A stretch of DNA of 64,000 bases from Acholeplasma oculi (lineage in GTDB: Bacteria; Bacillota_I; Bacilli_A; Acholeplasmatales; Acholeplasmataceae), in contig NZ_FUZK01000003.1 in the NCBI RefSeq assembly GCF_900166985.1, positions 62,001 to 126,000 on the forward strand, in the 5' to 3' direction. The notes beneath the pieces are model-generated. The model saw only the letters and a list, made by a program, of their open reading frames with translations. It did no database searches and was not told the DNA's origin. Every line of letters begins with the position of its first letter. Within the stretch, counting starts at the first letter, position 1. Positions 53,799-63,691 of the stretch are shown one piece after another. Made by a program: the position numbers and the translations under genes.

Positions 53799-55283
53799 TC
53801 ATCGCTTTTTGTATTGATACATGCGTTCATCAGCTTTTTCTATTAAATCAGAGACATGTCTACCGTCTTTAGGATATTCAGAAAAACCGATACTTGCACT
53901 AAGTTCGATAGATTTATCTAAGGTTTTACTAAATAAATCCAGTTCATCCATAAATATTTTTAAGTAATTTTTAATATCTTTTTTTTTCGTATCTAATGTA
54001 AACTGAACAACAAACTCATCCCCACCGTATCTAGCAACCATATGACCTTTAAAGATTTGTTTAAAGAGGAGTGCGGCTTGTTTTAAGATGTTATCTCCAT
54101 AACTATGTCCATGAGTGTCATTGATTTGTTTAAATGAATCCATATCGATAAATGCGAGAAATTGTTTATGTTTAGGATATTGAGTTAAGCTTTTCTCTAC
54201 TTTGCTTACAAAATAATATCGGTTATACAGTGATGTTAAATTATCTTTATGAACGAGTTCTGATAATTTAATTGGATCTAATTCTTGTTGTTGATGATTT
54301 TTAAGTACTAAAATGTAGTAAACCTCATCCATTTTTTCATAGTATATAGGATACATACTTGTCCAAAGCATCACATAAGTATCTTGAATCATCGGATACC
54401 ATGCCTCCCCATGCCACTCTTCTTTTTGTTGCATGTGGGTCTCTACTGTATTTATCAGGTTTTTAGAATGTTTTACTGGATTAAATATTTTTATTTTTTG
54501 GTCTACTAAATTATCTAGTGTAAATCCTGTTGTAGTTAAATAAGCATCATTGGCATAAACAATTTGGTAATCCTTATTCACAACAATCGCTCCATCTGTC
54601 ATATGGAGTAATAATTTTTCAAACATTAATTTTTGAATTTCTAAATTGATTTTATCTCTTATATCTTTAAAACTAATTAATGAACCAATATGCGTTTCAT
54701 GATTATAGATTTTAGATGTACTCATTCGTGTTGGAATGGATACTTTTCTATAATCAAAAATATGAATCAATTCATTTTTAAAATTAAATCCTTCAACTAT
54801 TTGTTGAATGATATTACTTTGTTCTAAAGATAATTTAGACTTATCGATTAAATCTTTAATGGATAAAGATTTAATCACCCGGTTTATATACCCAAAAGAT
54901 TCTTCAAAAGCGAGATTTGAATCAAATATCATACCTTTTTGATCCACTATAATACTTGGTTCTGCAGCATTTAAAAAGTATGCATCTCTAAAAATTTCTA
55001 AAGTCATTGGAAACATGGTTCTAAGTGAAATAATCATACCCTTTATTACAGGTGTAGATATTTTAAAACGGTGACACGTATAACGTTCACCTAAAATATC
55101 TATTTGCATACCTTGTTTGAAGTTTAGTTCATGTGTTTTAATTTTTAATAATAAATACGATGGATCAATTAATAATTGAAGTAAAGCAACGTTCATATAC
55201 TCTATATCTTGGTTGGTTTCATTAAAGAAAAACGATGGATATATGTCTTGGTCAATTAACTGTTTAATGTGTTCTAAGTTCAT
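53799..55283 (-). CDS. PAS-GGDEF diguanylate cyclase
   Basis: 494 residues without membrane segments, so cytosolic. Two PAS domains (about 90-210 and 215-330; the second has the typical VVNKDYQIVYANDAYLTTTGF) lead to a GGDEF domain with an intact RYGGDEF site, the metal and substrate block FIDMDSFKQINDTHGH, and no RxxD inhibitory site five residues before GGDEF. It is the only evidently active cyclase in the window. First of the three signalling genes, with an extended -10 promoter that starts inside the nox terminator. Confidence 0.92.
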   Translation of the reverse strand: MNLEHIKQLIDQDIYPSFFFNETNQDIEYMNVALLQLLIDPSYLLLKIKTHELNFKQGMQIDILGERYTCHRFKISTPVIKGMIISLRTMFPMTLEIFRDAYFLNAAEPSIIVDQKGMIFDSNLAFEESFGYINRVIKSLSIKDLIDKSKLSLEQSNIIQQIVEGFNFKNELIHIFDYRKVSIPTRMSTSKIYNHETHIGSLISFKDIRDKINLEIQKLMFEKLLLHMTDGAIVVNKDYQIVYANDAYLTTTGFTLDNLVDQKIKIFNPVKHSKNLINTVETHMQQKEEWHGEAWYPMIQDTYVMLWTSMYPIYYEKMDEVYYILVLKNHQQQELDPIKLSELVHKDNLTSLYNRYYFVSKVEKSLTQYPKHKQFLAFIDMDSFKQINDTHGHSYGDNILKQAALLFKQIFKGHMVARYGGDEFVVQFTLDTKKKDIKNYLKIFMDELDLFSKTLDKSIELSASIGFSEYPKDGRHVSDLIEKADERMYQYKKR

Positions 55284-55304
55284 CTTCTAACCTCTTTACG
55301 GTAT

Positions 55305-55312
55305 ATTATATC
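55305..55312 (-). promoter_or_regulatory. Extended -10 promoter of the diguanylate cyclase gene
   Basis: Minus-strand TGATATAAT (core plus 55305-55310) just after the nox terminator hairpin, whose sequence occupies the -35 position. Confidence 0.5.
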
Positions 55313-55344
55313 AAAAACCTTTGACAAAGTCGTTGTCAAAGGTT
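55311..55344 (-). terminator. Terminator of nox
   Basis: Twelve-base perfect stem AACCTTTGACAA (55316-55327) and TTGTCAAAGGTT (55333-55344), five-base loop, then TTTT on the minus strand. Confidence 0.8.
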
Positions 55345-55350
55345 AAGGTT

Positions 55351-56688
55351 TTATTTTTGGTTGATTGCCTCAAGTGCTGCTATATTTAATAAATTCCAAG
55401 GCTTATTAAAATGTGGTTGGAAGAAAAAGTCAACAAATGCTAATTGTTCTACTGTCATTTGATTTTGAATCGCCAAACTTAATGTATTCATTTTGTCTGT
55501 AACATCATATGTGGATAAGATTTGTCCACCTAAAATACGACGTGTGACTTTATCAAATACTAATTTTAACATGACACTATCAAAGGTAGGCATAAACTCA
55601 GGACGGTTACTATCGTGTACTAATACAACACCATATGGTAATTGATAGTCTTTAGCAACACCTTCTGTTAAACCTGTTGATGAGATGTTTAAATCATAGA
55701 TTTTAATACCCGATGTTCCTTGAGTTCCTTGGTATTTAATCTTGTTTTCTTTAATATTTAAACCAACAAGCATACCCATACGTACTGCATTGGTTGCCAG
55801 TGGAATATATTTATGTTCATGGGTTGGATTATAATAAATATTGACACAGTCTCCACATGCGTAAACATCAGGATTCGATGTTTGCATATACTCATTGACA
55901 ATTAATGCACCATTAGGCGTTGTTGATAATTGTCCTTGGTATAATGCTTGGTTCGGTCTAAAGCCGATACACATAATCACTAAATCTGTTTCAAAACTTT
56001 CTTTATCGGTATGAATATGTGTAACAACATTTCCATTTTGAGTAAATCCTTGTACCTTCTGGCCTAAAGCTAACTTCACACCGTGATCCGTAAATGCTTT
56101 TTCAGCAAGATTTGTAAACTCAGGGTCTAAATATTTTGGCATAATACGTGTTTCACCATCGATTAAGACAACTTCTTTACCGAGTAATTCAAATGCCTCT
56201 GCAAGTTCAACACCAATATAACCTGCACCAACAACTACTATTTTTTTAGCAGTTTTAGCTTTTTCAATAATTTCATTTGCTTGATTGAAGTTCTTAGAAA
56301 GTAAAACATTTTCACAACGGATACCTTCAATATTAGGAATAATTGGCCAAGAACCCGTTGATAAAACAAGTTTATCGAAAGACTCACTAAATATTTTTTT
56401 TGTATTTAAATCTTTTACGTGGACGATCTTTTCTTCATAATCAATTTTTAACACTTCATGTTCCATATGAACATTCGCACCTAAGTTTTTTAGTTCATCC
56501 GGACTAGAATAGAAAAGTCCATTCACATCTGAAATCACTTGTCCAACGTATAGTGCAATACCACATGATAAGAACGATACATTATCATTCTTCTCATAAA
56601 CACTAACCTCAACATCTTGTTGATGTTTTAAAATACTTTTTACTGCAGATGTTCCTGCATGTGTACATCCTACTACAACTACTTTCAT
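55351..56688 (-). CDS. nox: NADH oxidase, water-forming
   Basis: Flavoprotein of 445 residues that regenerates NAD+ by reducing O2 to water, a main route in fermentative bacteria without respiratory chain. N-terminal FAD motif VVVVGCTHAGTSAV and redox Cys42 in SFLSCGIALYVG are those of the Nox/CoA-disulfide reductase family; NADH motif VVVGAGYIGVELAEAFELLG, second FAD motif YACGDCVNIYY. The THAGTSAV start favours NADH oxidase over CoA-disulfide reductase, though that cannot be excluded. Own terminator; ribosome site AAAGGAG. Confidence 0.9.
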   Translation of the reverse strand: MKVVVVGCTHAGTSAVKSILKHQQDVEVSVYEKNDNVSFLSCGIALYVGQVISDVNGLFYSSPDELKNLGANVHMEHEVLKIDYEEKIVHVKDLNTKKIFSESFDKLVLSTGSWPIIPNIEGIRCENVLLSKNFNQANEIIEKAKTAKKIVVVGAGYIGVELAEAFELLGKEVVLIDGETRIMPKYLDPEFTNLAEKAFTDHGVKLALGQKVQGFTQNGNVVTHIHTDKESFETDLVIMCIGFRPNQALYQGQLSTTPNGALIVNEYMQTSNPDVYACGDCVNIYYNPTHEHKYIPLATNAVRMGMLVGLNIKENKIKYQGTQGTSGIKIYDLNISSTGLTEGVAKDYQLPYGVVLVHDSNRPEFMPTFDSVMLKLVFDKVTRRILGGQILSTYDVTDKMNTLSLAIQNQMTVEQLAFVDFFFQPHFNKPWNLLNIAALEAINQK

Positions 56689-56780
56689 ATCAAAAAACTC
56701 CTTTTTTTCATACCCAAAAATGGTATATTATGTAATTGAATCCGAATATTCATCGTTTAATCCGCCGTTATTATACGCCA

Positions 56781-56810
56781 CAAAAAAAAATAGGCAAAGA
56801 ACTTGCCTAT
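56781..56810 (-). terminator. Terminator of the polysaccharide cluster
   Basis: ATAGGCAA (56790-56797) and TTGCCTAT (56803-56810) with a five-base loop, followed on the minus strand by nine T. Confidence 0.8.
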
Positions 56811-56831
56811 GAAAACGTTTTTTCGTTTAAA

Positions 56832-58376
56832 TTACTTTTTAAATATCTTTATGAAGCGGTTCATGATATCCATTTGAACATTTGTCTTAAATATAAGATT
56901 GAATAGATAGTAAGTAATGACTCCTAAAATACCATAAATTCCTAGGATAATGAGCGTATAAAAGTCAACACTCAGTCTTGGACTTAAAAGTTGTACTAAA
57001 TCTTGATAGAAACCTAAGTCCATAAGATAAATGATAACTCCCATAAGAATAGCCGCTATGAATGCTTTAGAAGTTTCTAGGATATATCTTGCAAAAGGAA
57101 TTTCTTTTCTGGTTGAAATGATTTGATAGAGTGTAACAAATCCCTCTGCAATTAGGCTTGCTATAACTGCTCCTAATGCACCATAAACTGGTATTAAGAA
57201 AATATTTAATAAAAGTGTAATCACTGCACCAATCGATACTGAAATAATAAATGGTTTATATTTATTGGTTGATATCATATACTGAATACCAATGACATTT
57301 GATAATGTAACTAATCCAATCTTAATCGCGTAAAATTTTAATACGTTGGTCGCATCCACATAAAGTGGTCCAAAGAACCATGGAACAAAGATTGTTGATA
57401 ATACCAGTAACCCAACCATTAAAGGATATGCAAGATAGGTCGTTGTCTTTAATGACTTATCTAAAATCAACTTGATTTCTTCATGTTTTCCTTCATGATG
57501 ATACTTCGATATTCTTGGTAACATCACTGTACCCAAAGCGGTCGCTATAACTAAGACTGTATTAATAATTCTACTACTCATATCAAAAAATCCTACTTCA
57601 ATATCCGTTGATAAGAGTCCAATCATCGTTACATTTAAACTTGTATATAATAAAATGATCACTTGAGGAACAAATAAAATCACCATATCTTTTAAATGTC
57701 TTGTTGGTTTAAAGTCCATTTTTACTTCATTTAAATTTTTAAATAGAGGTATTCTTTTTCGGTCCATCCATAAAATAGATTGACTAATGACTTCACCACC
57801 ATTAATGATCAGTGCATAAATCCATAAATCAGATTTTTCTTTAACAAAGACAAAGATCAATCCTAATGTCATAATCTTAATGATAGAGTTTCTAATAACA
57901 ATACCTTTAAAATTTTCTAACCCTGTATATAAAAATGTAATGTCTAGAAGATTCGCCAGTAAAAATAAACCTTGGATGAGTAGTATTTGTGGACTTAATA
58001 AAGGGCTAAGTGAAAAGGTAGCGCCTCCCATACTTCGTATCACTTCAATCAATAAAACAATTAAGAATAATAAAGAAATCGAGATCAGGCTTGTTATAAC
58101 CTTAAGCGTTAAAATTTCAAAAAATGTTTTTCTTAAATGTTTTTCATCGTCTTTTTTTGTAGCAATTGCCTTCGTACCATATAACTGAACACCTAGTAAT
58201 GCAAAATAACTTAAATACGTTACAATCGTATAGTTAAATGCATAAAGACCAGTTCCAGAAGGTTCTAGTACCCGTGACAAATAAGGAATCAAGATAATCG
58301 GAATAATAACAACTAATACTTGATAGATTAAATTATAAATATAGTTTTTAGATAAACTAGATGGTTTATGATTCAT
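56832..58376 (-). CDS. Wzx-type polysaccharide flippase
   Basis: Membrane protein of about 514 residues with roughly 13-14 helices, of the MATE-like oligosaccharide flippase family (KNYIYNLIYQVLVVIIPIILIPYLSR start, then LSRVLEPSGTGLYAFNYTIVTY). It would turn lipid-linked repeat units to the outer face. Start uncertain: ATG 58376 (MNHKPSSL) overlaps glf by 11 bases; a GTG at 58409 is also in frame and neither has a clear ribosome site. It is last in the cluster; no Wzy polymerase is seen within the window. Confidence 0.88.
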   Translation of the reverse strand: MNHKPSSLSKNYIYNLIYQVLVVIIPIILIPYLSRVLEPSGTGLYAFNYTIVTYLSYFALLGVQLYGTKAIATKKDDEKHLRKTFFEILTLKVITSLISISLLFLIVLLIEVIRSMGGATFSLSPLLSPQILLIQGLFLLANLLDITFLYTGLENFKGIVIRNSIIKIMTLGLIFVFVKEKSDLWIYALIINGGEVISQSILWMDRKRIPLFKNLNEVKMDFKPTRHLKDMVILFVPQVIILLYTSLNVTMIGLLSTDIEVGFFDMSSRIINTVLVIATALGTVMLPRISKYHHEGKHEEIKLILDKSLKTTTYLAYPLMVGLLVLSTIFVPWFFGPLYVDATNVLKFYAIKIGLVTLSNVIGIQYMISTNKYKPFIISVSIGAVITLLLNIFLIPVYGALGAVIASLIAEGFVTLYQIISTRKEIPFARYILETSKAFIAAILMGVIIYLMDLGFYQDLVQLLSPRLSVDFYTLIILGIYGILGVITYYLFNLIFKTNVQMDIMNRFIKIFKK

Positions 58377-59478
58377 CACTAAATTCGTTTTTAACAAGTG
58401 ATAATGCACTTAAAATCACTGCATGCATATCATAATACTTATATTCAGCAAGTCTTCCACCAAATAAGTATGTTGTTTCTTCCTTTGCAAGTTCTTTATA
58501 TTGTTTATAGATTTCATTATTTTTATCATCATTAATTGGGTAATACATTTCTTTACCAGCCTCATATGTGTCTGGATACTCTCTAGTTATGACTGTATGT
58601 TTTGTTTTCGCAAAATTAAAGTGTTTATGTTCAATAATTCTGGTATAAGGCACTTCTCTTTCAGTATAGTTTACAACAGCATTTCCTTGATAGTTTTCAA
58701 TATCTAATCTTTCATGTTCAAAACGAAGACTTCTATATTCTAAAACACCATATCTAAACTCATAAAATGCATCGAGTGGTCCGGTGTATAACACTTTGGT
58801 TGCTAAACTATCATAATATGCTCTATCCTTTAAATAGTCACATTCTAACCAAACATCAATACCTTCAAGTAGTTTTTCAAATATCTTTGTATAACCTTCA
58901 ACAGGAATTCCTTGATATGTATCATTAAAATAGTTATTGTCATATGTAAATCGAACAGGTAATCTTTTAATGATAAAAGCTGGTAAGTCCTTACAAGACA
59001 TTCCCCATTGTTTTTCAGTATACCCTTTAATTAATTTCTCATAAATTTCAGGACCTACTAGGTTGATGGCTTGTTCTTCTAAATTTTTAGGATTTTCTTT
59101 ATAGTTTTCTAACTGTTGAAGACGTATTTTTTCCATTGCCTCTTGTGGCGTTACGACACCCCATAGTTTATTAAAGGTGTTCATGTTAAATGGAAGGTTA
59201 TAGATTGTGTTTTTGTAGTTTGCTATTGGGCTATTGATATAGTTGTTAAACTTTGTAAACTGATTGATATAATTCCATACAACCTCATTGGATGTATGGA
59301 AAATATGTGCACCATAAACATGCACATCAATACCTTCATCATTTTTAGTATACATATTTCCACCGATATGATTTCTTTTATCGATGACTAATACTTTTTT
59401 GCCTCTTTTTTTGGCTTCATATGCAAACACACTTCCAAAGATACCTGCGCCTACAATTAAATAATCATACTTTTTCAT
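58366..59478 (-). CDS. glf: UDP-galactopyranose mutase
   Basis: Flavoenzyme of 370 residues that converts UDP-galactopyranose to UDP-galactofuranose. FAD motif VGAGIFGSVFAYEAKKRG, then VIDKRNHIGGN, the substrate region GYTEKQWG and RLPVRFTYDNNYFNDTYQGIP, and the C-terminal FGGRLAEYKYYDM, all typical of bacterial Glf. It indicates a galactofuranose-containing surface glycan. Confidence 0.95.
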   Translation of the reverse strand: MKKYDYLIVGAGIFGSVFAYEAKKRGKKVLVIDKRNHIGGNMYTKNDEGIDVHVYGAHIFHTSNEVVWNYINQFTKFNNYINSPIANYKNTIYNLPFNMNTFNKLWGVVTPQEAMEKIRLQQLENYKENPKNLEEQAINLVGPEIYEKLIKGYTEKQWGMSCKDLPAFIIKRLPVRFTYDNNYFNDTYQGIPVEGYTKIFEKLLEGIDVWLECDYLKDRAYYDSLATKVLYTGPLDAFYEFRYGVLEYRSLRFEHERLDIENYQGNAVVNYTEREVPYTRIIEHKHFNFAKTKHTVITREYPDTYEAGKEMYYPINDDKNNEIYKQYKELAKEETTYLFGGRLAEYKYYDMHAVILSALSLVKNEFSDES

Positions 59479-59481
59479 CGA

Positions 59482-60267
59482 CTACCTCTTTTTTGTATTG
59501 GAAATACCTGAAACACCAAAGATGGTTCTTCCAATATCTTTTATAAATTCTTTAAGTGGATTTAATTCAATGGTTACAACCTTTACTTCTTTAATTCGTA
59601 ATTGATTTTTTAACAACCATACATTAAAAAGTCTCTCACTAATAAACCCATATATTCTTTTTTGATAAGTATCATAATTAGAAATATCTAGTCTTTTTTC
59701 TAATTCAAAAAGAATATCAAATAACCACTTAGCATACTGATCCATTAAATCCTTTTTACCAATAAACATATTGGCTAAATAAGCATATTTTGAATGCACA
59801 TGTTGATCAAAATACGATACATAATCCGGATATAAGGATTCAATTACTTTTCTAGTTTCATCTAAATCATTGATGTAATGATTGGCTTTATAATTCTCAT
59901 AAAGCGTTTGACGAAAACGTGTTTTTTTAGGCAAGATTAAATCATGATTTGTTAGAATTCGTTCAATTTGGTTTTTACTTAAGGCTTGATAGGAAAAAAT
60001 AGAAAATTTCTTTCCTGTAAAAAAACGTCTGTAATGAATTAATCCAACATAATCATGGTTTCGTTCTTTATATATATTGTATAATCCAGTAAGTTCAGAA
60101 TAAAATGGGTTTTTACTTGAAATTGAATCTTTACCATCATCACTTAAGTAACCTTCGATTTTGGGATTTAATGCACTTCCTACTTGCATCATTTCATATG
60201 AACCATCTAAGTAACTTATAATCGGTTGATATAATTTATGCATCATGACATATACTTTAACGTCCAT
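59482..60267 (-). CDS. DUF4422 family protein, likely glycosyltransferase
   Basis: 261 residues, matching DUF4422 proteins found in capsule and exopolysaccharide clusters: VKVYVMMHKLYQPI start, ELTGLYNIYKERNHDYVGLIHYRRFF, LILPKKTRFRQTLYENY and a C-terminal SERLFNVWLLKN. The family is thought to be glycosyltransferases, with activity not generally shown. Overlaps the upstream gene by 11 bases; three bases before glf, which suggests it may use UDP-galactofuranose. Confidence 0.82.
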   Translation of the reverse strand: MDVKVYVMMHKLYQPIISYLDGSYEMMQVGSALNPKIEGYLSDDGKDSISSKNPFYSELTGLYNIYKERNHDYVGLIHYRRFFTGKKFSIFSYQALSKNQIERILTNHDLILPKKTRFRQTLYENYKANHYINDLDETRKVIESLYPDYVSYFDQHVHSKYAYLANMFIGKKDLMDQYAKWLFDILFELEKRLDISNYDTYQKRIYGFISERLFNVWLLKNQLRIKEVKVVTIELNPLKEFIKDIGRTIFGVSGISNTKKR

Positions 60268-61378
60268 GATTTACCTCTTCTAATAATTCTATATATTTTT
60301 CCATGATAACCTTACCTTGATGTCTAATATCATATACTTTTAAATTATCTAAATTAAAATGAACTCTATCATTTGGTTTTTCAAAAATGTTTTCAATTGC
60401 TAAAACCCAGTTAGATACTGGTTCTTTTAAATCTAAATATGTAATCATTTGATTTAAATTAAGTTCTTTAGTAATTTCTGTTGAATAAACTTGTGGTAGA
60501 TTTGAAAACAAAGCCTCCACACCAACAACAGGTAACCCCTCAAATAGACTTGGTAACATAAATAAATCAATTGCTGAGTAAAATTTATAGATATCTCTTC
60601 TTGGACTTAAGACAATGACTCTATCTTTTAAATTCATTTGGTCAATAAAGTTTAAGATATTTTGTTCTAAATAACCATTACCTACAAGGAGTAATTTAAC
60701 TGACTCATCTCTTTGGGATAACTCTTGAAAGACTTTTAATGTGAACATTGGATTTTTTTGGTGTTCAAAACGACCAAAAAAACCAATTAATTTTTCAGTA
60801 TCTGATATATTTAATAACTTTCTAATATCTTTTCGGTGTTCGATATTAAACATGTATTTTTCAGTATCAATTGCATTATGTGCTAAGTAAAATGGTTTTT
60901 GCTTGAAAAAATATTTACCAGCAACCATACTACAACTAAAAAATGTATTAGAGGCTCTAAGAGATATTGGAATTAAAAAGGCATTTCTAATACGGTTTAA
61001 TCTCTTTGGACTAGAAAGTGTTAAGTGTGCATGAAAAATACGAATTGGAATGTGTTTTTTCTTAGCTTCTTTTAAATAAGGCATACCCCAATTGAATTCA
61101 TGTGAGTGAACAATATCATACGTTCTTTCTTCAAAAAGCTTTTTAGCATGCTTTTTGAAGGCACCATAGTTTTTAAGCGTAAGTTTGGGTCCATAAATAA
61201 TTTCATCTTTATTTTTTTCGATTTTATCGATATATTTTTGATCTGCAGTTTTTACAATCAAAAAATCAACTTTAAATTTGTCGTGGTCGAGTTCATCATA
61301 GTGGTTCATCACATAACTTGCTACACCATTGGTTAATTCAAGTGCGGATAATAGATGTAAGATTCTAATCTTTTTCAT
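60257..61378 (-). CDS. GT4-family glycosyltransferase
   Basis: 373 residues, GT-B fold. N-terminal ILHLLSALELTNGVASYVMNHY binds acceptor; the C-terminal nucleotide-sugar domain has IGFFGRFEHQKNP, then LLLVGNGYLEQNI and the E-x7-E motif in LPSLFEGLPVVGVEALF. A retaining transferase on the cytosolic face; donor and acceptor cannot be told. Confidence 0.9.
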   Translation of the reverse strand: MKKIRILHLLSALELTNGVASYVMNHYDELDHDKFKVDFLIVKTADQKYIDKIEKNKDEIIYGPKLTLKNYGAFKKHAKKLFEERTYDIVHSHEFNWGMPYLKEAKKKHIPIRIFHAHLTLSSPKRLNRIRNAFLIPISLRASNTFFSCSMVAGKYFFKQKPFYLAHNAIDTEKYMFNIEHRKDIRKLLNISDTEKLIGFFGRFEHQKNPMFTLKVFQELSQRDESVKLLLVGNGYLEQNILNFIDQMNLKDRVIVLSPRRDIYKFYSAIDLFMLPSLFEGLPVVGVEALFSNLPQVYSTEITKELNLNQMITYLDLKEPVSNWVLAIENIFEKPNDRVHFNLDNLKVYDIRHQGKVIMEKYIELLEEVNHGR

Positions 61379-61387
61379 AGGATCCTC

Positions 61388-61924
61388 CTAGTGTAAAATG
61401 GGTGAACGTTTTTGTTGATATGTGACTTTTTTTCTCAATTTAATAAATTTAGCAGGTACACCACCAACAACATGATAAGGTTCAACATCTTTTGTAACAA
61501 CACTGCCTGCAGCAACAACTGCACCATCACCAATTGTTACACCTGGTAAGATGATTGCACTTGTTCCAATCCAACAATTAGAGCCAATCGTTACAGGTTT
61601 AAATGTTGCCTCAAACGTATCTGAGTCTACATCATGACTTCCTGTAATGATTTGAGATCTGCTTGCAATGGTTGTATGACTACCGATGGTAATTTTAGAT
61701 CTTGCATCAATCCAAGCATCGAATCCGATATTGGTGAACTTCCCTATGGTTAATCCCTTAGGATTTAATACTTCACTACGTCTAAAAATGACAGAACCTT
61801 TGCCGATTTTAGCCCCCATCATTAAAAAGTATAATTTTCTAATGGTACGAGAAGGCATTTTAGTAAACACCATATTGCCTAAAATATATAAAAACGTATA
61901 GATTTTCTTAAAAAGTTTCATCAT
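61388..61924 (-). CDS. Hexapeptide-repeat (left-handed beta-helix) acetyltransferase
   Basis: 178 residues, WcaF/LacA-like O-acetyltransferase. Repeats of the [LIV]-G-x-x-x-x type run from about residue 50 to 160 ([59 protein letters not shown]). His in ITGSHDVDS is the likely catalytic residue. It probably decorates the surface glycan. Two adjacent ATG codons open it, overlapping the preceding gene's stop. Confidence 0.88.
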   Translation of the reverse strand: MMKLFKKIYTFLYILGNMVFTKMPSRTIRKLYFLMMGAKIGKGSVIFRRSEVLNPKGLTIGKFTNIGFDAWIDARSKITIGSHTTIASRSQIITGSHDVDSDTFEATFKPVTIGSNCWIGTSAIILPGVTIGDGAVVAAGSVVTKDVEPYHVVGGVPAKFIKLRKKVTYQQKRSPILH

Positions 61925-63189
61925 TCATCCTTTTTAAACCCTATTTTTTCTAAGTCTTTCCAGATAAGTTCCCATGTATGGTTTTTAAGTGCATATGCTT
62001 TAGCATTTTGTCCTAATGTTTCTCTTAAAGGTTCATCATTTAATAATTTATCAATATATAGTGCAATCGTTTCAGGATTATCTGCAACCATTACTTCTTT
62101 AAAGTTTTCAACCATCAATCCTTCAATACCTAATGAATTGGTTATAATAGGCATTCCCATTGCGAGTCCTTCAACTACTTTTGTTTTAATACCTGTTCCA
62201 TATGCAATAGGTACTAAAAAGATTTCTCCTGTTAAAACTTCTGTTCTTAAATCTTTGACTTCACCTGTAAATATCACATTAGGATTAAAAATAAATTTCT
62301 TTTTAACTTCATCCGATACAGGTCCAACTGCTAAAAGCTCTACTTTAGATTCAACAAAAGGAAACACTTTATCAACAATCATCTTTAACGATTCAACATT
62401 GGCTGAATAATGATAATTTCCTAAGAAAACTAATCTGTTTTTTACTTTAGGAATATTTAGATTTTCACCAAAATAGGTTGTATCTACTCCCATTGTAATC
62501 GATACACCTTTTTGAGTATGATAATTCACATTATAAATCAGAGATTCTTTTTCAGATATAAAGTAAGCATGATCAAAATGCTTGGTTGTTAGACCTTCTT
62601 CATGTTTAACTCTAGATGCCTCAAACTTAAGGGTTAATCTCTTTAAGAAATTAAATGAGATTAACTTTTTTAAAAAACCTTTAGTTTGTTTAGTGTACTG
62701 TCCACCTATTTGCATATCTTGATTAACTTCCTGATATTGTCTTTCATAACGAAGGGATAATAAGTCATCTAAATTAATGACTTTAATACCTTTATAATCC
62801 TTTAGGATATGATGATACCTAGAAAGTCTAATCATATCTAGTATGACAATATCTGGTTGAATTTTATCAATATATGCTTTCATACTATTTGCATTTTTCT
62901 TAGAATAGAATAATGCAGATTGAATCGAATATTTACCAAATATCGTTTTAAAGATTAAATTTTTAAGTTTTGTTAACTTACCAATCTTTTTAGCTTCTAA
63001 TACGTCTTTAATAAATTCCGGTTTTGTTGCCTCATCATAAGTTTGATCCACTTCTTTAAAAGCATATACATATACATCATAGTTGTATATCTTATGCATA
63101 CCCATTGCATTAAAATAGGCAGTAATTTTCTTACCGCTATTGGTTGGCCAAAAGATTCTAGTTGAGATGTATAGTACTTTTTTTGACAT
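61921..63189 (-). CDS. GT4-family glycosyltransferase
   Basis: 422 residues, GT-B fold, with [20 protein letters not shown] at the start, [20 protein letters not shown] opening the second domain, [16 protein letters not shown], and the donor-site block [27 protein letters not shown], close to PEP-CTERM/Stp1-like sugar transferases. Donor unknown. Confidence 0.88.
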   Translation of the reverse strand: MSKKVLYISTRIFWPTNSGKKITAYFNAMGMHKIYNYDVYVYAFKEVDQTYDEATKPEFIKDVLEAKKIGKLTKLKNLIFKTIFGKYSIQSALFYSKKNANSMKAYIDKIQPDIVILDMIRLSRYHHILKDYKGIKVINLDDLLSLRYERQYQEVNQDMQIGGQYTKQTKGFLKKLISFNFLKRLTLKFEASRVKHEEGLTTKHFDHAYFISEKESLIYNVNYHTQKGVSITMGVDTTYFGENLNIPKVKNRLVFLGNYHYSANVESLKMIVDKVFPFVESKVELLAVGPVSDEVKKKFIFNPNVIFTGEVKDLRTEVLTGEIFLVPIAYGTGIKTKVVEGLAMGMPIITNSLGIEGLMVENFKEVMVADNPETIALYIDKLLNDEPLRETLGQNAKAYALKNHTWELIWKDLEKIGFKKDE

Positions 63190-63190
63190 G

Positions 63191-63691
63191 TTAAACCTCT
63201 CTTAAAGAATGAACGACTTTAAATTCGAATGAAGCCTCTTCGACTGGGTATTTTCCCTTAATAAAATAATTCTCTTTTATACCTGCACGGTATGCTGCAA
63301 TTAAATCTGATGTTTTATCTCCAACCATTAAGGAACTCTTAGGATCGATTTGGAATTCATTTATTGCATCTAGAAACATTCCTGGATTTGGTTTTCTTCT
63401 TGGATGATTATTTTCCATTGAAATTTCATAATATACTTTAGCAATCTCTATACCCTTTGACTTAAAGACATCTGTCATATAGTTTGAAATTTCAATTAAA
63501 TCTGATTCTTTATAATAACCCTTTGAAATACCACCTTGGTTTGTACAAACAATAATTAAGTATCCTAAATCTTGATATTTCTTACATAACTCAAAAATAC
63601 CATCCATAAATTCGAAATCTTCAATTTGATTGACGTAATGGTGATCTTTATTGATCACACCGTCACGGTCTAAAAATAATGCCTTATTCAT
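63191..63691 (-). CDS. gmhB: GmhB-like HAD phosphatase (heptose bisphosphate type)
   Basis: HAD-IIIA phosphatase of 166 residues. Motif I FLDRDGVIN, motif II CTNQGGISKG, motif IV VGDKTSDLIAAYRAG. This is the GmhB layout (D-glycero-D-manno-heptose 1,7-bisphosphate 7-phosphatase), but the Cys-x-His...Cys-x-Cys zinc loop of Escherichia coli GmhB is missing: the equivalent is SMENNHPRRKPNPG, with no Cys. A phosphatase fused in function to a sugar-nucleotide pathway is likely; heptose as substrate is inferred from the adjoining nucleotidyltransferase. Histidinol phosphatase-type activity is the alternative. Confidence 0.8.
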   Translation of the reverse strand: MNKALFLDRDGVINKDHHYVNQIEDFEFMDGIFELCKKYQDLGYLIIVCTNQGGISKGYYKESDLIEISNYMTDVFKSKGIEIAKVYYEISMENNHPRRKPNPGMFLDAINEFQIDPKSSLMVGDKTSDLIAAYRAGIKENYFIKGKYPVEEASFEFKVVHSLREV

